Part shown: positions 50,115-57,983 of the stretch, piece by piece
Layout of the letters: every line of letters begins with the position of its first letter
How positions within the stretch are numbered: the first letter of the stretch is position 1
Assembly: GCF_030811555.1 (NCBI RefSeq)
Contig: NZ_JAUSQZ010000001.1
Span: 7,127,241-7,191,240 of the forward strand
Direction of reading: 5' to 3'
From: Kineosporia succinea
GTDB lineage: Bacteria > Actinomycetota > Actinomycetes > Actinomycetales > Kineosporiaceae
DNA: 64,000 nt
Program-made: the position numbers and the translations under genes
The notes under the pieces: generated by a model
Seen by the model: the letters and a program-made list of their open reading frames with translations, nothing else
What the model was told of the DNA's origin: nothing
The model's database searches: none

Positions 50115-51435
50115 GTTTCGCCCGGGGCGGGCGGTGGGCCTCGCGGTGGCGGCGCACCTGCTCGGCGTACCAGGTGAACGAGCGGCGCGGGGTGCGCTCG
50201 AGGGTCTCGAAGTCGACTTCGACGAGGCCGAAGCGCTGCGTGTAGCCGTCGGCCCACTCGAAGTTGTCGAGGAGTGACCAGCAGTAGTAGCCGCGCACGT
50301 CCACTCCCCGTCCGACGGCCTCGGCGACGGCCCGCAGGTGGGCGTCGAGGTAGTCGACGCGGGCGGTGTCGTCGAGCCCGGCCGGGTAGGAGCAGCCGTT
50401 CTCGGTGACGATCAGGGGCGGCAGTGCCGGATAGCGGGCCTTCAGGCCGGTGAGCAGGTCGGTGAGGGCGGCCGGGACGACGGGCCAGCCGAAGCCGGTG
50501 ACCGGGTGGCCGGTGATGTCGGCGTACTCGAACGGCAGCGGGGAGCCCGGCGCCGGGGCCCGCACGGCGATCGGGTTGTAGTAGTTGACGCCGTAGAAGT
50601 CGAGGGGCTGGCTGATCAGGGCGAGATCGTCGGGGGACGCGTCGGCCAGCAGGCCGTGCGGGTAGCGCCCGAGCAGCACGGGGTCGGCGAAGAGCCGGTT
50701 CCAGAACAGGTCGAGCTGGGCGGCCGCGCCCCGGTCGGCCTCGCTGGCGGTGACCGGCCAGACCGGGAAGTGGTTCGTGGCGGTGCCGATCCGGCCGTGT
50801 GAGCCGCGCCGCAGGGCCTCGACGGCCAGGCCGTGCGCGAGCAGCAGGTGGTGCGCGGCGGGCAGGGCGCCGAACAGCAGACCGCGGCCGGGGGCCAGCC
50901 CGGTCTGGGCGTACCCCTGCAGGATCGCGACGTTCGGCTCGTTCACCGGGCACCAGTGGGTGACCCGGTCGCCCAGCCGGGCGGCCACCACCGACGCGTA
51001 CTCCCCGAAGCGCAGGGCCGTGTCGCGCCGGAGCCAGCCCCCCGCGTCCTCGAGCCTCTGCGGTAGATCCCAGTGGTAGAGCGTGGCCATCGGCTGCAGG
51101 CCGGCCGAGAGCAGGCCGTCGACGAGCCGGTCGTAGAAGTCCAGGCCGCGGGCGTTGAGACCGGTGCCGTCGGGCTGGACGCGGGGCCAGGCGATCGAGA
51201 ACCGGTAGCCGGGAGCGCCCAGGCGCCGCAGCAGCTCGAGGTCGGCGGGCCAGCGGTGGTAGTGGTCGCAGGCCACCGCGCCGCTGCTGCCGTCGGCGAT
51301 CCGGCCCGGCTGCGCGGTGAAGGTGTCCCAGATGCTCGGGCCGCGGCCGTCTTCCGCCACCGCGCCCTCGATCTGGTAGGCGGCCGTGCTGGTGCCGAAC
51401 AGGAAACCGGCGGGCAGGGACTCGATGCCGCTCAT
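50107..51435 (-). CDS. GH1 beta-glucosidase
   Basis: 442 aa, ATG with GGGAGA upstream. Family 1 landmarks: N-terminal FLFGTSTAAYQIEGAVAEDGRGPSIWD, acid/base Glu in WCPVNEPNVA, NHFPVWP, nucleophile Glu in IVTENGCSYPAG and the aglycone region WSLLDNFEWADGYTQRFGLVEVD. No signal peptide, so cytoplasmic. Hydrolyses beta-glucosides or beta-galactosides imported by the adjacent MFS carrier. Confidence 0.95.
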   Translation of the reverse strand: MSGIESLPAGFLFGTSTAAYQIEGAVAEDGRGPSIWDTFTAQPGRIADGSSGAVACDHYHRWPADLELLRRLGAPGYRFSIAWPRVQPDGTGLNARGLDFYDRLVDGLLSAGLQPMATLYHWDLPQRLEDAGGWLRRDTALRFGEYASVVAARLGDRVTHWCPVNEPNVAILQGYAQTGLAPGRGLLFGALPAAHHLLLAHGLAVEALRRGSHGRIGTATNHFPVWPVTASEADRGAAAQLDLFWNRLFADPVLLGRYPHGLLADASPDDLALISQPLDFYGVNYYNPIAVRAPAPGSPLPFEYADITGHPVTGFGWPVVPAALTDLLTGLKARYPALPPLIVTENGCSYPAGLDDTARVDYLDAHLRAVAEAVGRGVDVRGYYCWSLLDNFEWADGYTQRFGLVEVDFETLERTPRRSFTWYAEQVRRHREAHRPPRAKRD

Positions 51436-51555
51436 GCGTGTCTCCCGGTGCGCGGGAACGATGATCTTCCCGAGCCGGTGGGCGTTCTGTCCAGATGCGG
51501 GGGGCGATCCGGCCACTGGATATGCTTCAGCGCTCCCCGCAGGCCCCTTGAACAG

Positions 51556-52173
51556 ATGAGAACCGTGAGCGTCAGCACCGACCAGCGTCCACCCGTCACC
51601 CCGGCCCGAGTCGTCCATCTGGTCGTCGCGTGTGCCGTGCTCGGGGCGGGGGTGACGTTGTTCCTGCTCGCCTCGCTCGGCTCGGACGGCTACTCCACCC
51701 TGATCAGCGGCCTGACCGAGACCACGGGCCTGCCCTTCGCGCTGGTCAACATCGGCGTGGGGGTGCTCTTCGTGGCGCTGGCCTGGCTGCGCGGCACCCG
51801 CCCGGGGCTGGGCACGGTGGTGCAGCCGGTGGTGGTCGGGCTCACCGTCTCCGCGCTGATGGGCGCGCTCGAGGCGCCGGACGGGCTCGCGGTGCGCATC
51901 GCTCTGCTGGTGGCGGCCGTGCCGGTGATGGCGTTCGGGGTCGCCGGCTACCTGGGCAGCCGCACCGGCGCCGGGCCGGCCGAGGCCGCCGCGCTCGCCT
52001 ACGACCCGCCGCTGCCGTTCCGGTGGAGCTACAGCGTCCTGCAGTTCGGTGGGGCGCTGGTGGGCTGGCTGCTGGGTGGGGCCGTCGGGCCGGGCACGAT
52101 CCTGGTGGTGCTGGTGCTGGGGCCGGCGATCGACCTGACCACCCGGCGGTTCGAGCGGATCGTGGTGCGCTGA
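51556..52173 (+). CDS. YczE/YyaS-like membrane protein
   Basis: 205 aa from ATG 51556 (GTG 51565 possible). Five hydrophobic helices; VGVLFVALAWLRGTRPGLGTVVQPVVVG and the N-terminal GVTLFLLASLGSDGYSTLISGL match the YitT/YczE membrane family, whose role is unknown. A -10-like TATGCT lies about 35 bases upstream. Monocistronic; divergent from the GH1 gene. Confidence 0.75.
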   Translation: MRTVSVSTDQRPPVTPARVVHLVVACAVLGAGVTLFLLASLGSDGYSTLISGLTETTGLPFALVNIGVGVLFVALAWLRGTRPGLGTVVQPVVVGLTVSALMGALEAPDGLAVRIALLVAAVPVMAFGVAGYLGSRTGAGPAEAAALAYDPPLPFRWSYSVLQFGGALVGWLLGGAVGPGTILVVLVLGPAIDLTTRRFERIVVR

Positions 52174-52192
52174 CCGCAATTCGGGGCGGGTC

Positions 52193-52269
52193 CCGAGCCA
52201 ATTCCGAGCCAATTCCGGGCCGGTCCCGGGCCGGTCCCGGGCCGGTCCCGGGCCGGTCCCGGGCCGGTC
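52193..52269. repeat. 11-bp tandem repeats (7 units)
   Basis: Two units of CCGAGCCAATT (52193-52214) are followed by five perfect units of CCGGGCCGGTC (52215-52269). They begin 20 bases after the membrane protein stop. Each GC-rich unit holds a small internal palindrome (GGGCC/CCGG), so the RNA could fold into a terminator-like structure. Confidence 0.85.
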
Positions 52270-52336
52270 CCGGCCGGACAGCAAGCGCACAGCCGACGTC
52301 CAGAGACGCCCCATGAGCCGTCGCCACACTGATCAC

Positions 52337-52528
52337 ATGACGAAGAGCTTCCCGACGGCGCAGTACCGCTCCGTGGCCGTGGCCGCGGTGGCCCTGGCCA
52401 GCATCCTGACCCTCAGCGGGTGCGGGTCGGCCTCGAACAACGACGCGGCCGCACCGGTCACGGCCGACCGCATCCTGGCGGTGGCCGGGATCCCCACGTC
52501 CGCCGAGGGGTACGGCCCCACCCGCTGA
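52337..52528 (+). CDS. Small lipoprotein
   Basis: 63 aa from ATG 52337 (ATG 52313 also in frame). N-terminal basic residues, a hydrophobic stretch (VAVAAVALASILTL) and lipobox LSGC, then only about 38 residues rich in Ala, Asn, Pro. The lipobox is convincing. No recognised domain; possibly a degenerate remnant or a genuine small envelope protein. Confidence 0.55.
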   Translation: MTKSFPTAQYRSVAVAAVALASILTLSGCGSASNNDAAAPVTADRILAVAGIPTSAEGYGPTR

Positions 52529-52685
52529 ACCCCGTCCGACCGGCGGTGAGACGTGCCGGAACGCCCCGGTGGCCCGTGTCAGCGCCGCGTCCATCAGGCG
52601 GCGCAGGTTCCCGGTCTCGTTCATCGAGCCCGGACGATCCCACCCGTCCGCCGCGCGGCGAAGGCCCCACGTCGTCCTCCAGCAC

Positions 52686-53546
52686 TCAGGCCACCAGACG
52701 CTTCTGGGCCGCGGTGTGGAACGCCGTCACCAGGCCGTTCGCGTCGCCCCCGCGGGAGGCGACCACCACCCGCCCGGGCGGGACGCCGTCGATCGGCACC
52801 GTGGTCAGGTCGGGGCGGATGCCCGTGGCGTAGGGACCCGAGCAGATGAACGCGCCCCGTCCCGAGGCGGCCAGCTCGTACTTGTCCCCCAGGGCCGCGG
52901 CCGACGGCCCGGCCGCCCCCACCCGCTCGCGGACGATGTCGTTGCCCGTGCGGCCCGACGCGTGCAGACGCACGAGGGGCTCGCCGGTGAGGTCGTCGAG
53001 AGTGATCGACTCCTTGCCCTCGAAGCGGTGCCCGACCGGGATCACCAGCAGCGGCTGCTCCTCGTACAGCGTTGTCAGTCTGAGGTTCTCGTCACTCACG
53101 GGCGTGTGCAGGCGGAGCAGCAGCACGTCGACCTCGTGCGCCAGCAGCGCCCGCAGGCTGTCGGGGCAGGGCAGGACCCGCGTGGTGACGTCGGCGGCCG
53201 GGTCGGCATGCACCAGCTCACGAACGGCGGCGGTGACGAACAGGTTCTCGCTGTGCCCGACGACCAGCCGGCCGGGGCGAGCGGCGGCGCGCGCGGCCCT
53301 CACCGCCTCGTCGGCGTCCCGCAGCAGGGCCTGCGCGCGGGGCAGGAACACGGCCCCGGCCTCGGTCAGGTCGTTGCCCCGGTTCGTCCGCTCGATCAGG
53401 GGGGTGCCGATGCGGCGTTCCAGCCGGGCGATCTGACGGGTGAGCGAGGGCTGCGTGACGTGCAGGTCGGCGGCGGCCCGCCCGAAGTGCCGGTGCCGGG
53501 CCAGCACCACGAAGGCCGCCACCAGCGCCAGGTCCAGTTCCGCCAT
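52686..53546 (-). CDS. LysR-family transcriptional regulator
   Basis: 286 aa, ATG 53546. Winged helix AFVVLARHRHFGRAAADLHVTQPSLTRQIARLERRIG with the typical FGRAA and TQPSLTRQI helices; the effector domain begins RLVVGHSENLFV. Divergent from the SDR at 53677 across a perfect inverted repeat (53567-53589), so it most likely activates or represses that gene and itself. Confidence 0.92.
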   Translation of the reverse strand: MAELDLALVAAFVVLARHRHFGRAAADLHVTQPSLTRQIARLERRIGTPLIERTNRGNDLTEAGAVFLPRAQALLRDADEAVRAARAAARPGRLVVGHSENLFVTAAVRELVHADPAADVTTRVLPCPDSLRALLAHEVDVLLLRLHTPVSDENLRLTTLYEEQPLLVIPVGHRFEGKESITLDDLTGEPLVRLHASGRTGNDIVRERVGAAGPSAAALGDKYELAASGRGAFICSGPYATGIRPDLTTVPIDGVPPGRVVVASRGGDANGLVTAFHTAAQKRLVA

Positions 53547-53566
53547 GCCGAATCCCTCTGGCCAGG

Positions 53567-53589
53567 GCCGATACGGGGTGCGTATCGGC
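53567..53589. promoter_or_regulatory. LysR-type operator GCCGATAC-N7-GTATCGGC
   Basis: Perfect 8-bp arms (53567-53574 and 53582-53589) around 7 bases. It contains ATAC-N7-GTAT, the T-N11-A form expected for LysR regulators. Lies 20 bases upstream of the LysR start and 87 bases before the SDR. Confidence 0.7.
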
Positions 53590-53676
53590 CGGTTCCGATC
53601 ATTCATTGGACGTGCCCGGAAGGTGACAACGACGGTGGTGGGCATCCACTTCCACCAGGTTCCAGGAAAGGCCGTC

Positions 53677-54414
53677 ATGAGCAGGTTCGCGGGCAAGAAC
53701 GTCGTCATCACCGGGGGCAGCAGCGGCATCGGGCTGGGCACGGCGAAGTACCTCACCGACGGCGGCGCCCGGGTGATGGTCACCGGGCGGGACCAGGCCG
53801 GGCTCGACCGGGCCGGCGAGAGCATCGGCGCGATCGCCGTGCGCAGCGACATGACCTCGGCGGCGGACCGGCAGGCGCTCGCCGAGCGGGTCGCGGCCGA
53901 GTTCGGTTCGCTCGACCTGCTGTTCGTGAACGCCGGCGTCACCCGCTCCTCGACGTTCGCCGAGACCGGTGAGGAGCTGTACGACGAGGTCTTCGCGATC
54001 AACACCCGGGGCGTGTACTTCACCGTGCAGGCGCTGGCCCCGTTGATGCGCGAGGGGTCGGGCATCGTGCTGACCACGTCGCTGGCCGACGAGATGGGAA
54101 TGCCCGGCACCGGCGTGTACTCGGCCAGCAAGGCCGCCGTCCGCTCGATGGCCCGCACGTTCGCCGCCGAACTGCTGCCGCGCGGGGTGCGGGTCAACGC
54201 GATCAGCCCGGGCCCGATCGACACCGGCATCATCCACCGTTCGATGCCCGCCGAGGCCGCCGACGCGTTCATGCGGCAGGTGCGTGAGGGCAACCCGATG
54301 CGGCGTACCGGCACCGAGGAGGAGATCGCCCGGGCCGTGGCGTTCCTGGGGTTCGAGGCCACCTACAACACCGGGCTCGAGCTGGCCGTGGACGGGGGCG
54401 CGGCGCAGTTGTAG
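53677..54414 (+). CDS. Short-chain dehydrogenase/reductase
   Basis: 245 aa, ATG with CAGGAAAG upstream. VVITGGSSGIGLGTA loop, NAG (FVNAGVT), Ser in LTTSLADEM, YSASK and NAISPGPIDT. The Arg after strand 2 (VTGRDQAG) favours NADPH. Divergent LysR control suggests induction by a xenobiotic or metabolite ketone/alcohol. Confidence 0.92.
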   Translation: MSRFAGKNVVITGGSSGIGLGTAKYLTDGGARVMVTGRDQAGLDRAGESIGAIAVRSDMTSAADRQALAERVAAEFGSLDLLFVNAGVTRSSTFAETGEELYDEVFAINTRGVYFTVQALAPLMREGSGIVLTTSLADEMGMPGTGVYSASKAAVRSMARTFAAELLPRGVRVNAISPGPIDTGIIHRSMPAEAADAFMRQVREGNPMRRTGTEEEIARAVAFLGFEATYNTGLELAVDGGAAQL

Positions 54415-54664
54415 CCCGTCGTGCCGGCCCTGCTGGACGCCCTCAGCGACGTGCACCACCCGCTGTGCGACCGTCGGCGAGCAGCCGGCCGGGCGCCCGG
54501 AGCCTTTCGGTGCTCAGGGCCAGAAGGTGTCACTGCGGATGACGACCCACCGGGCGGCCGCCGGCCAGCTCGGGAAGAGCCGGCCGGCGAGCGCTCGCCC
54601 ACCGCTTTGCCAGAACGGCAAGATCCCTTGGCGACCGCGCGCGTCTGCCCTAGCGTCCGTCAGC
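54415..54664. other. Intergenic region before a possible small gene
   Basis: 250 bases without a supportable coding region. TTGCC/GGCAA arms occur at 54607-54621. A good promoter-like pair ends the region: TTGGCG, 17 bases, then TAGCGT just before 54656. Confidence 0.4.
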
Positions 54665-54799
54665 ATGAAGTCAACGACCGAAGAACCCTTCTCTCCGCGC
54701 ACGGAAGCGCTGGTCTGCGAGATCGTGCTGGGAGACCGGCGTCACGGCCTGGCGCCCGCGGGGCCTGCCCCCGAAGAGGCTGGGCCCCAGGCAGATTGA
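54665..54799 (+). CDS. Possible small protein (44 aa)
   Basis: ATG 54665 begins a 44-codon frame (MKSTTEEPFSPRTEALVCEI then a Gly/Pro/Ala-rich end). A TTGGCG-17-TAGCGT promoter lies immediately upstream with no room for an RBS, which fits a leaderless actinobacterial message. No homology is recognised, and the second half looks low-complexity. It may equally be a remnant of a larger gene. Confidence 0.3.
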   Translation: MKSTTEEPFSPRTEALVCEIVLGDRRHGLAPAGPAPEEAGPQAD

Positions 54800-54815
54800 C
54801 GACCGCGAGCTCACC

Positions 54816-55595
54816 TCAGGCGGTGCGGTAGCGGGAGGCCAGCTCCGGGCTCTGGCCGTTGAAGGCCGCCTGGTCGGCCGCGAACACGGCCTCCAGCAGG
54901 CCCGCGTCCTCCACGCCGGGCGCCACGACGACCTCGCCCAGTTCCAGCCCGCGCAGGCTGGCGGTGACCACGTCCTCGGCCGTCATCCGCCGCACGGCGC
55001 TCAGGTCCAGGCCCTGTACCTCGTGGAACTCGGTGGCGACGACGCCCGGGCACAGCACCTGCACCTGCACCCCGGTTCCCTCCAGCTCGGCGCTGAGGGT
55101 CTGCGAGAAGGCGACCGCGAACGCGAGACCACCGGCGTACACGGCCCGGCGCGGCATCACCGAACTGGGCGCCGGGCCACTGAACGCGATCATGCCGGCC
55201 ACATTGATGACGGCACCCTCACCCCGCGCCTGCATCCCGCCCACCACGGCGCGGGTGAGCATCGTCGGGGCCACGACCTTGACCTGGGTCAGCTCCCGGG
55301 CCTTGGCCGCGGGCAGCTCGGCCAGCGGCATGTAGTGCGCGACCCCGGCGTTGTTGACCAGCAGGTCGATCGGCTCGGCCTCGCAGATCCGGGCGACCGT
55401 GTCGATGCCCGCGTCGGTGGAGAGGTCCGCGGCGATGTCCCGGACCTGGACGTCCGGGTGTTCCCGGACGAACTCGTCGAGGCGTTCCTGACGGCGTCCC
55501 ACGATGACGAGGTCGTAGCCCAGCCCGGCCAGTCTCCCGGCGAAGGCCCGGCCGATGCCCGACGTGGCCCCGGTGACGAGTGCGGTCCTGCTCAT
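54816..55595 (-). CDS. Short-chain dehydrogenase lacking the catalytic lysine
   Basis: 259 aa, ATG with GAGGAGACC upstream. ALVTGATSGIGRAFAGRL loop, VNNAG, NVAGMIAF and LCPGVVATEF are normal. At the active site, however, the YxxxK motif reads YAGGL (VYAGGLAFAVAF); homologues usually have YAATK there. Loss of the Lys should cripple proton relay, so the protein may be inactive, regulatory or use altered chemistry. Its substrate is unknown. Confidence 0.85.
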   Translation of the reverse strand: MSRTALVTGATSGIGRAFAGRLAGLGYDLVIVGRRQERLDEFVREHPDVQVRDIAADLSTDAGIDTVARICEAEPIDLLVNNAGVAHYMPLAELPAAKARELTQVKVVAPTMLTRAVVGGMQARGEGAVINVAGMIAFSGPAPSSVMPRRAVYAGGLAFAVAFSQTLSAELEGTGVQVQVLCPGVVATEFHEVQGLDLSAVRRMTAEDVVTASLRGLELGEVVVAPGVEDAGLLEAVFAADQAAFNGQSPELASRYRTA

Positions 55596-55787
55596 GGATC
55601 TGGTCTCCTCACGGACGGATGAGGCACCCGCGACGGGTACCCGGCCAGATTCGCCCACCGCCGGTGACCTACCCAGTGCCCTGGTCTTCCCAGGAGTGTC
55701 ACACCCAGGTTCGGACGTGGCGCACCGGTGAGACCGGAGGCTCCCTGACGCCGACCTCGCTCGGCCGGGGCGGGACATACTGGTCCC

Positions 55788-56639
55788 GTGACGGACGAGA
55801 TCGCAGCCCTGACCGCCCTGACCGAGGGCGACCCGACCACCGCCCGGACGCTGGCCTCACGGTCCGGCGGCCGGCTCGGCCGGGCCCTGGCCCGGTTCCT
55901 CGAAACCGACCATGCGGAAGGTGTTTATGCGGCTCCCGAAGCGTTCGAGGCCTTCATCGACGGCGGCGGCAACGTGCCGCTCTACGAGGCGGTGAGCCGC
56001 GAGCTCGCCGCGATCTGCGAGAAGGCCCGGGTCCAGAGCCTTCTCGACATCGGCTGCGGCAACGGCCGCGCCCTGCTGCCCGCCCTGCGCGCGTATGCGC
56101 CGGCCCGGGTGGATCTGGTCGAGCCTTCGGACGCGTTGCTCACCACCGCGGTCGGCGGCCTTCCGGAGGAGGTCACCAGCCGTACCTGGCCCACCACCGT
56201 GCAGGCCTTCCTCGAGGGCCTGCCCACCCACGAGCACTGGGACCTGGCGCAGTCCACCTTCGCGCTGCACACGCTGCCGCACGAGGAAAGGTCGCACGTG
56301 CTGGAGCTTCTGCGCCCGCACGTCGACGCGGTCGCGGTGATCGACTTCGACCTGCCCGACCACGAGCACGCCTCGCCCGAGCACCTGCGCCACCTGGCCA
56401 CGACCTACGAACGAGGCCTGGCCGAGTACGACGACGACCGCGATCTGGTGGCGCAGGGCTTCCTCATGCCGGTGCTCACCGGGCAACTGCGGCCGGGTGC
56501 GCGGCGCGTCACCTGGGAGCAGAGCGGTGAGCGCTGGGCGCAGCAGTTCACCGACGCCGGGTACCGGGACGTGGACGTGCGGCCGGTGCACGACTACTGG
56601 TCGGCCCCGGCGTTCGTGCTGCGGGCGCGGAGCCGATAG
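55788..56639 (+). CDS. SAM-dependent methyltransferase
   Basis: 283 aa, GTG start. CATACT (55776-55781) is 6 bases upstream and suggests a leaderless message. Motif I LLDIGCGNGRALLPAL (about residues 84-99), acidic end of strand 2 VDLVEPSDAL, then DLAQSTFALHTLP. The family is class I with an extra N-terminal helical region. Substrate not recognisable; it is monocistronic. Confidence 0.85.
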   Translation: MTDEIAALTALTEGDPTTARTLASRSGGRLGRALARFLETDHAEGVYAAPEAFEAFIDGGGNVPLYEAVSRELAAICEKARVQSLLDIGCGNGRALLPALRAYAPARVDLVEPSDALLTTAVGGLPEEVTSRTWPTTVQAFLEGLPTHEHWDLAQSTFALHTLPHEERSHVLELLRPHVDAVAVIDFDLPDHEHASPEHLRHLATTYERGLAEYDDDRDLVAQGFLMPVLTGQLRPGARRVTWEQSGERWAQQFTDAGYRDVDVRPVHDYWSAPAFVLRARSR

Positions 56640-56771
56640 TCCCTACGCAGCACCATCTTCCGCATTTCGGGCATAGATGCGCAGGGATTGTGGTTGAGTA
56701 GTGGACGGCGACGGCGCCATGTCCATGACCGACCTGCTTCCCGGTTCGTCGCCGGGCGAGAAAGGATCCTC

Positions 56772-57983
56772 GTGCTTCCCGCAACACCCGTCGTGTCCAT
56801 CCTCACGGACACGGCGGCCGACGCCGACCCCCTCCCCACACCGTCTCCCACACAGATGTGGACCCAGGTCTCGGACGCCGCGCAGGACGGCCCCGCAGCC
56901 ATCACCCACCTCCTGCTCGACGCCGGCGACTCCGTGCTCCAGATGCTTCTCAAGGCGGTCGTCGTGATCGCCGTGCTGCTGCTGGCCCGTCTGGTGCTGC
57001 ACCGCCTGATCAAGGGCGTCGCCGACAAGATCGCCACCCACACGTCGTCCGGCCGCTGGGACGTGGGCCTGACCGAACGCCGCAAGCAGCGGGCCCGGGC
57101 CATCGCCTCGCTGCTGTCGCACCTCACCTCGGCCGCCCTGGCCGTGACCGGGGTCCTGCTGTTCGTGCAGGGCACGGGCCTGTCGAGGGCCGGGGTGTTC
57201 ACCGCCGGGCTGCTCGGTGTGGTCGCCGCCGTGAGTTTCCGCGGTCTGGCGAACGACATCATCGCCGGGCTGTTCGTGCTCAGCGAGGACACGTACGGCA
57301 TCGGCGACTACATCGACACCACCCTCGGCGCCTCCGGCACGGTCGAGGAGATCGGCCTGCGCACCACGCGGCTGCGGGGTCGTGACGGCACGATCTGGCA
57401 CGTGCGGCACAGCAAGATCGACCGGCTGGGCAACCGTACCCAGGCCCAGTCGCACCTCACGCTCGACATCCGCGCCGGATTCGGCGAGGCCTCGCCCGAC
57501 ACCAGCGCGGCCGGCCGGCTCGCGTCGGCCGAGCGCGTGGTGCGGATGAGCCTGGACCGGCTCGACCGGGACCTGGCCTCGGCCGCGTCCCCGCTGTCGG
57601 GCGCCATGCCCGGCACCCTGGCCGAGATCCTTCCGGTGCTGGTGCCCGGCGCCCCGCAGAAGGCGCTGGCCACCCTGGCCACGGCCACCTCGGCCGCGGA
57701 ACTGGTCGACACCCAGCCCCTGGCCTTCACCCCGAAGGACCTGGCCGACCTCGCGCACCTGCGTGACCTGCTCGAGGACGCGGACGTTCCGGTGCTGACC
57801 CGCAGCCACCTGGCCGGGCTGATCAACGCCGGTGACGACCACGTGGTGCTGCGGGTGACCGCCCGGGTCGCCGACACGTCCCGGCAGCAGGCGCTGGCCG
57901 TGCTGCGGCGGCGCCTCTACCTGGACCTGAACGCGGCGGGCTTCACCGCGTCGTTCACCGTCCCGGGCCCTGAGGAGCTGTAG
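56772..57983 (+). CDS. MscS-family mechanosensitive ion channel
   Basis: 403 aa, GTG 56772 with AAAGGA upstream. Three transmembrane helices: VVVIAVLLLARLVL, then a loop, LAVTGVLLFVQGTGL, and the pore helix TAGLLGVVAAVSFRGLANDIIAGLFVL with Gly/Ala packing. A beta domain follows (YGIGDYID, GTVEEIGLRTTRLRGRDGTIWHVRHSKI), then about 220 extra C-terminal residues, longer than E. coli MscS. Opens under membrane tension to release solutes. Overlaps the convergent peptidase by 29 bases. Confidence 0.9.
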   Translation: MLPATPVVSILTDTAADADPLPTPSPTQMWTQVSDAAQDGPAAITHLLLDAGDSVLQMLLKAVVVIAVLLLARLVLHRLIKGVADKIATHTSSGRWDVGLTERRKQRARAIASLLSHLTSAALAVTGVLLFVQGTGLSRAGVFTAGLLGVVAAVSFRGLANDIIAGLFVLSEDTYGIGDYIDTTLGASGTVEEIGLRTTRLRGRDGTIWHVRHSKIDRLGNRTQAQSHLTLDIRAGFGEASPDTSAAGRLASAERVVRMSLDRLDRDLASAASPLSGAMPGTLAEILPVLVPGAPQKALATLATATSAAELVDTQPLAFTPKDLADLAHLRDLLEDADVPVLTRSHLAGLINAGDDHVVLRVTARVADTSRQQALAVLRRRLYLDLNAAGFTASFTVPGPEEL

